From positions 27,307,960-27,371,959 of the forward strand of contig NC_092563.1 in the NCBI RefSeq assembly GCF_037975245.1: a stretch of 64,000 nucleotides of DNA. Reading direction: 5' to 3'. The first letter of the stretch is position 1. Each line of letters begins with the position of its first letter. Shown in pieces: positions 61,401 through 64,000 of the stretch. A program made the translations under genes and the position numbers. Under the pieces are notes generated by a model. That model was given only the letters and a program-made list of their open reading frames with translations. It made no database searches and was not told the DNA's origin. Source of the stretch: Apostichopus japonicus (taxonomy: Eukaryota > Echinodermata > Holothuroidea > Aspidochirotida > Stichopodidae).

Positions 61401-64000
61401 CCCTCCCTTTTGCCCAACATTATGGTTCCACATATGGGTGGAGCCTGTAAAAGTTGGACAAGATCATTTTCTACACTGATGCATTTGAGATTAAGCAGTT
61501 CATCAATTTGGAATGACATCAAAACTTTGAAACGGTGAAAATAAGATGGTCAAAAATTAATATTAGACTGTTCAGTAATTCTCACACACATTGGGACCCT
61601 AATAGTTGGAAAAAAAAAACCTTTGACATTACATCTAATATACATCACTTTAATCTATGCTGTTGGAAATGGTAAAAAAAATCTTTCTCAAACAATAGGA
61701 GAAAGCCATAACAGTGTACATCCCTATTTTCTCTATGATATATCAAATTGTATGAATACAGCACATGCAACAGCATATATATTCTGATTAGGGCTTTCCA
61801 ATCATCCCCACCCCTCATTCCCACTCAACTAGTGGAATGACATCAAAACATTATTTATACATAATATCACATTATTAGGGCGTTATGAGGGTCTGACCCT
61901 GTATACGGTACCTGATTCCATAGTAACCCACACCACTTGCCCCATGCAATGATCTAGATAGAGTGATAGTGTACAAACTGTAATTTTCAGGACATATCAA
62001 ACTTTACGTAGCAGGTAGAAAAGCAAATAGACGACCAATAGGGCAGCCAAGTCAATTGGACACCCCCCACCCCTCCCCTACCCTCCATCCCATTCAACAA
62101 GGATGAATACACATAAAATCCTATGCTTTCAAATATTTGATCCTAATGATAGCTCTAACCTACATATAGCTGCTTTCCCAGTTTCCCCCTCCAGCAACCC
62201 CCTCCCTTTTGCCCAACATTATGGTTCCACATATGGGTGGAGCCTGTAAAAGTTGGACAAGATCATTTTCTACACTGATGCATTTGAGATTAAGCAGTTC
62301 ATCAATTTGGAATGACATCAAAACTTTGAAACGGTGAAAATAAGATGGTCAAAAATTAATATTAGACTGTTCAGTAATTCTCACACACATTGGGACCCTA
62401 ATAGTTGAAAAAAAAAAAACCTTTGACATTACATCTAATATACATCACCTTAATCTATGCTGTTGGAAATGGTAAAAAAAATCTTTCTCAAACAATAGGA
62501 GAAAGCCATAACAGTGTACATCCCTATTTTCTCTATAATATATCAAATTGTATGAATACAGCACATGCAACAGCATATATATTCTGATTAGGGCTTTCCA
62601 ATCATCCCCACCCCTCATTCCCACTCAACTAGTGGAATGACATCAAAACATTATTTATACATAATATCACATTATTAGGGCGTTATGAGGGTCTGACCCT
62701 GTATACGGTACCTGATTCCATAGTAACCCACACCACTTGCCCCATGCAATGATCTAGATAGAGTGATAGTGTACAAACTGTAATTTTCAGGACATATCAA
62801 ACTTTACGTAGCAGGTAGAAAAGCAAATAGGCGACCAATAGGGCAGCCAAGTCAATTGGACACCCCCACCCCTCCCCTACCCTCCATCCCATTCAACAAG
62901 GATGAATACACATAAAATCCTATGCTTTCAAATATTTGATCCTAATGATAGCTCTAACCTACATATAGCTGCTTTTCCAGTTTCCCCCTTCAGCAATCGC
63001 CCCCCCCCCTTTTTGCCCAACATTATGGTTCCACATATGGGTGGAGCCTGTAAAAGTTGGACAAGATCATTTTCTACACTGATGTATTTGAGATTAAGCA
63101 GTTCATCAATTTGGAATGACATCAAAACTTTGAAACGGTGAAAATAAGATGGTCAAAAATTAATATTAGAATGTTCATTAAATTCTCACACACATTATGG
63201 GGACCCTAATAGTTGAAAAAAAAAAAACCGTTGACATTACATTTAATATACATCACCTTAATCTATGCTGTTGGAAATGGTAAAAAAATCTTTCTCAAAC
63301 AATAGGAGAAAGCCATAACAGTGTACATCCCTATTTTCTCTATGATATATCAAATTGTATGAATACAGCACATGCAACAGCATATATATTCTGATTAGGG
63401 CTTTCCAATCATCCCCACCCCTCATTCCCACTCAACTAGTGGAATGACATCAAAACATTATTTATACATAATATCACATTATTAGGGCGTTATGAGGGTC
63501 TGACCCTGTATACGGTACCTGATTCCATAGTAACCCACACCACTTGCCCCATGCAATGATCTAGATAGAGTAATAGTGTACAAACTGTAATTTTCAGGAC
63601 ATATCAAACTTTACGTAGCAGGTAGAAAAGCAAATAGACGACCAATAGGGCAGCCAAGTCAATTGGACACCCCCCACCCCTCCCCTACCCTCCATTCCAT
63701 TCAACAAGGATGAATACACATAAAATCCTATGCTTTCAAATATTTGATCCTAATGATAGCTCTAACCTACATATAGCTGCTTTCCCAGTTTCCCCCTCCA
63801 GCAACCCCCCCCCCTCCCTTTTGCCCAACATTATGGTTCCACATATGGGTGGAGCCTGTAAAAGTTGGACAAGATCATTTTCTACACTGATGCATTTGAG
63901 ATTAAGCAGTTCATCAATTTGGAATGACATCAAAACTTTGAAACGGTGAAAATAAGATGGTCAAAAATTAATATTAGACTGTTCAGTAATTCTCACACAC
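40436..64000 (-). repeat. Satellite array 2, ~804-bp units, inverted relative to array 1
   Basis: The marker aggatgaatacacataaaa occurs 29 times (its ATG at 41,202, 42,005, 42,813, 43,617, 44,424, 45,227 and on to 62,902 and 63,710). Spacing is 799-809 bp, mean ~804. The array continues past the window end. Its reverse complement aligns unit for unit with array 1. Copies are nearly identical, differing mainly in the C-run after tccagcaa, the A-run after atagttg, and a few diagnostic bases. The repeated 60-80-codon frames on both strands come from the unit and break wherever the C-run changes length, so I do not call them genes. Confidence 0.97.
43600..48100 (-). repeat. Higher-order repeat in array 2, four units (3,214 bp)
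   Basis: The private variants acgtaacagg and gctctacatatagc occur at 44,327/44,473 and again at 47,541/47,687, exactly 3,214 bp later. They are accompanied by the same long A-run in the following unit (44,730 and 47,944). Confidence 0.8.

Noticed and set aside
41202-63949. Repeated 60-84-codon open frames on both strands of array 2, and the similar minus-strand frames in array 1, as a multicopy gene family
   Set aside because: They recur exactly with the satellite unit, are proline-rich only where C-runs occur, change frame when the C-run length changes, and show no domain or codon signature. Their similarity is explained by array homogenisation.
1-64000. tRNA or rRNA genes
   Set aside because: No cloverleaf-type gene or rRNA-like sequence was recognised by eye. 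A covariance-model scan would settle it.

Overview
The window looks like animal nuclear DNA. It has an intron-rich gene with GT-AG introns, AT-rich non-coding sequence, nested terminal-inverted-repeat (TIR) transposons and very long satellite arrays. The only protein-coding gene I can support is a homologue of RNF31/HOIP, the catalytic subunit of the linear-ubiquitin ligase complex. The repeat style suggests a marine invertebrate, perhaps an echinoderm, but that is an inference from general character and not from a diagnostic marker.

Layout. (1) 1-12,630, + strand: eleven exons (one tentative) of RNF31. They encode, in order, the second half of a PUB domain, a very long Pro/Gln-rich linker, two B-box-like zinc fingers, a coiled coil, one NZF finger, a charged helix, a UBA-like helical region and most of RING1. 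About 1,387 codons are visible and the splice phases agree throughout. The N-terminus lies before base 1. The rest of RBR (IBR, RING2, LDD) was not found anywhere in the window. One intron carries a TIR element (10,194-11,152). (2) 12,631-15,524: start of the next intron or 3' flank, with a 40-bp minisatellite (about 20 copies). (3) 15,525-31,250: satellite array 1, with ~785-bp units plus shortened ~460-bp and ~215-bp units. (4) 31,251-40,435: a unique-looking core with degenerate repeats at both edges and two transposon nests, one with three levels. (5) 40,436 to the window end: satellite array 2, the same family in the opposite orientation, about 29 very uniform copies with a mean period of ~804 bp.

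The RNF31 exons together form one protein that would read the ubiquitin system: PUB for partners such as OTULIN, p97 or SPATA2, NZF for ubiquitin or NEMO, UBA for HOIL-1/SHARPIN, and RBR for chain synthesis. The regions after 12.6 kb contain no gene I can support. Their interest is structural: two giant inverted satellite arrays around a transposon-rich core, internal block duplications, exchange between arrays, and transposons whose exact target-site duplications can be read directly.
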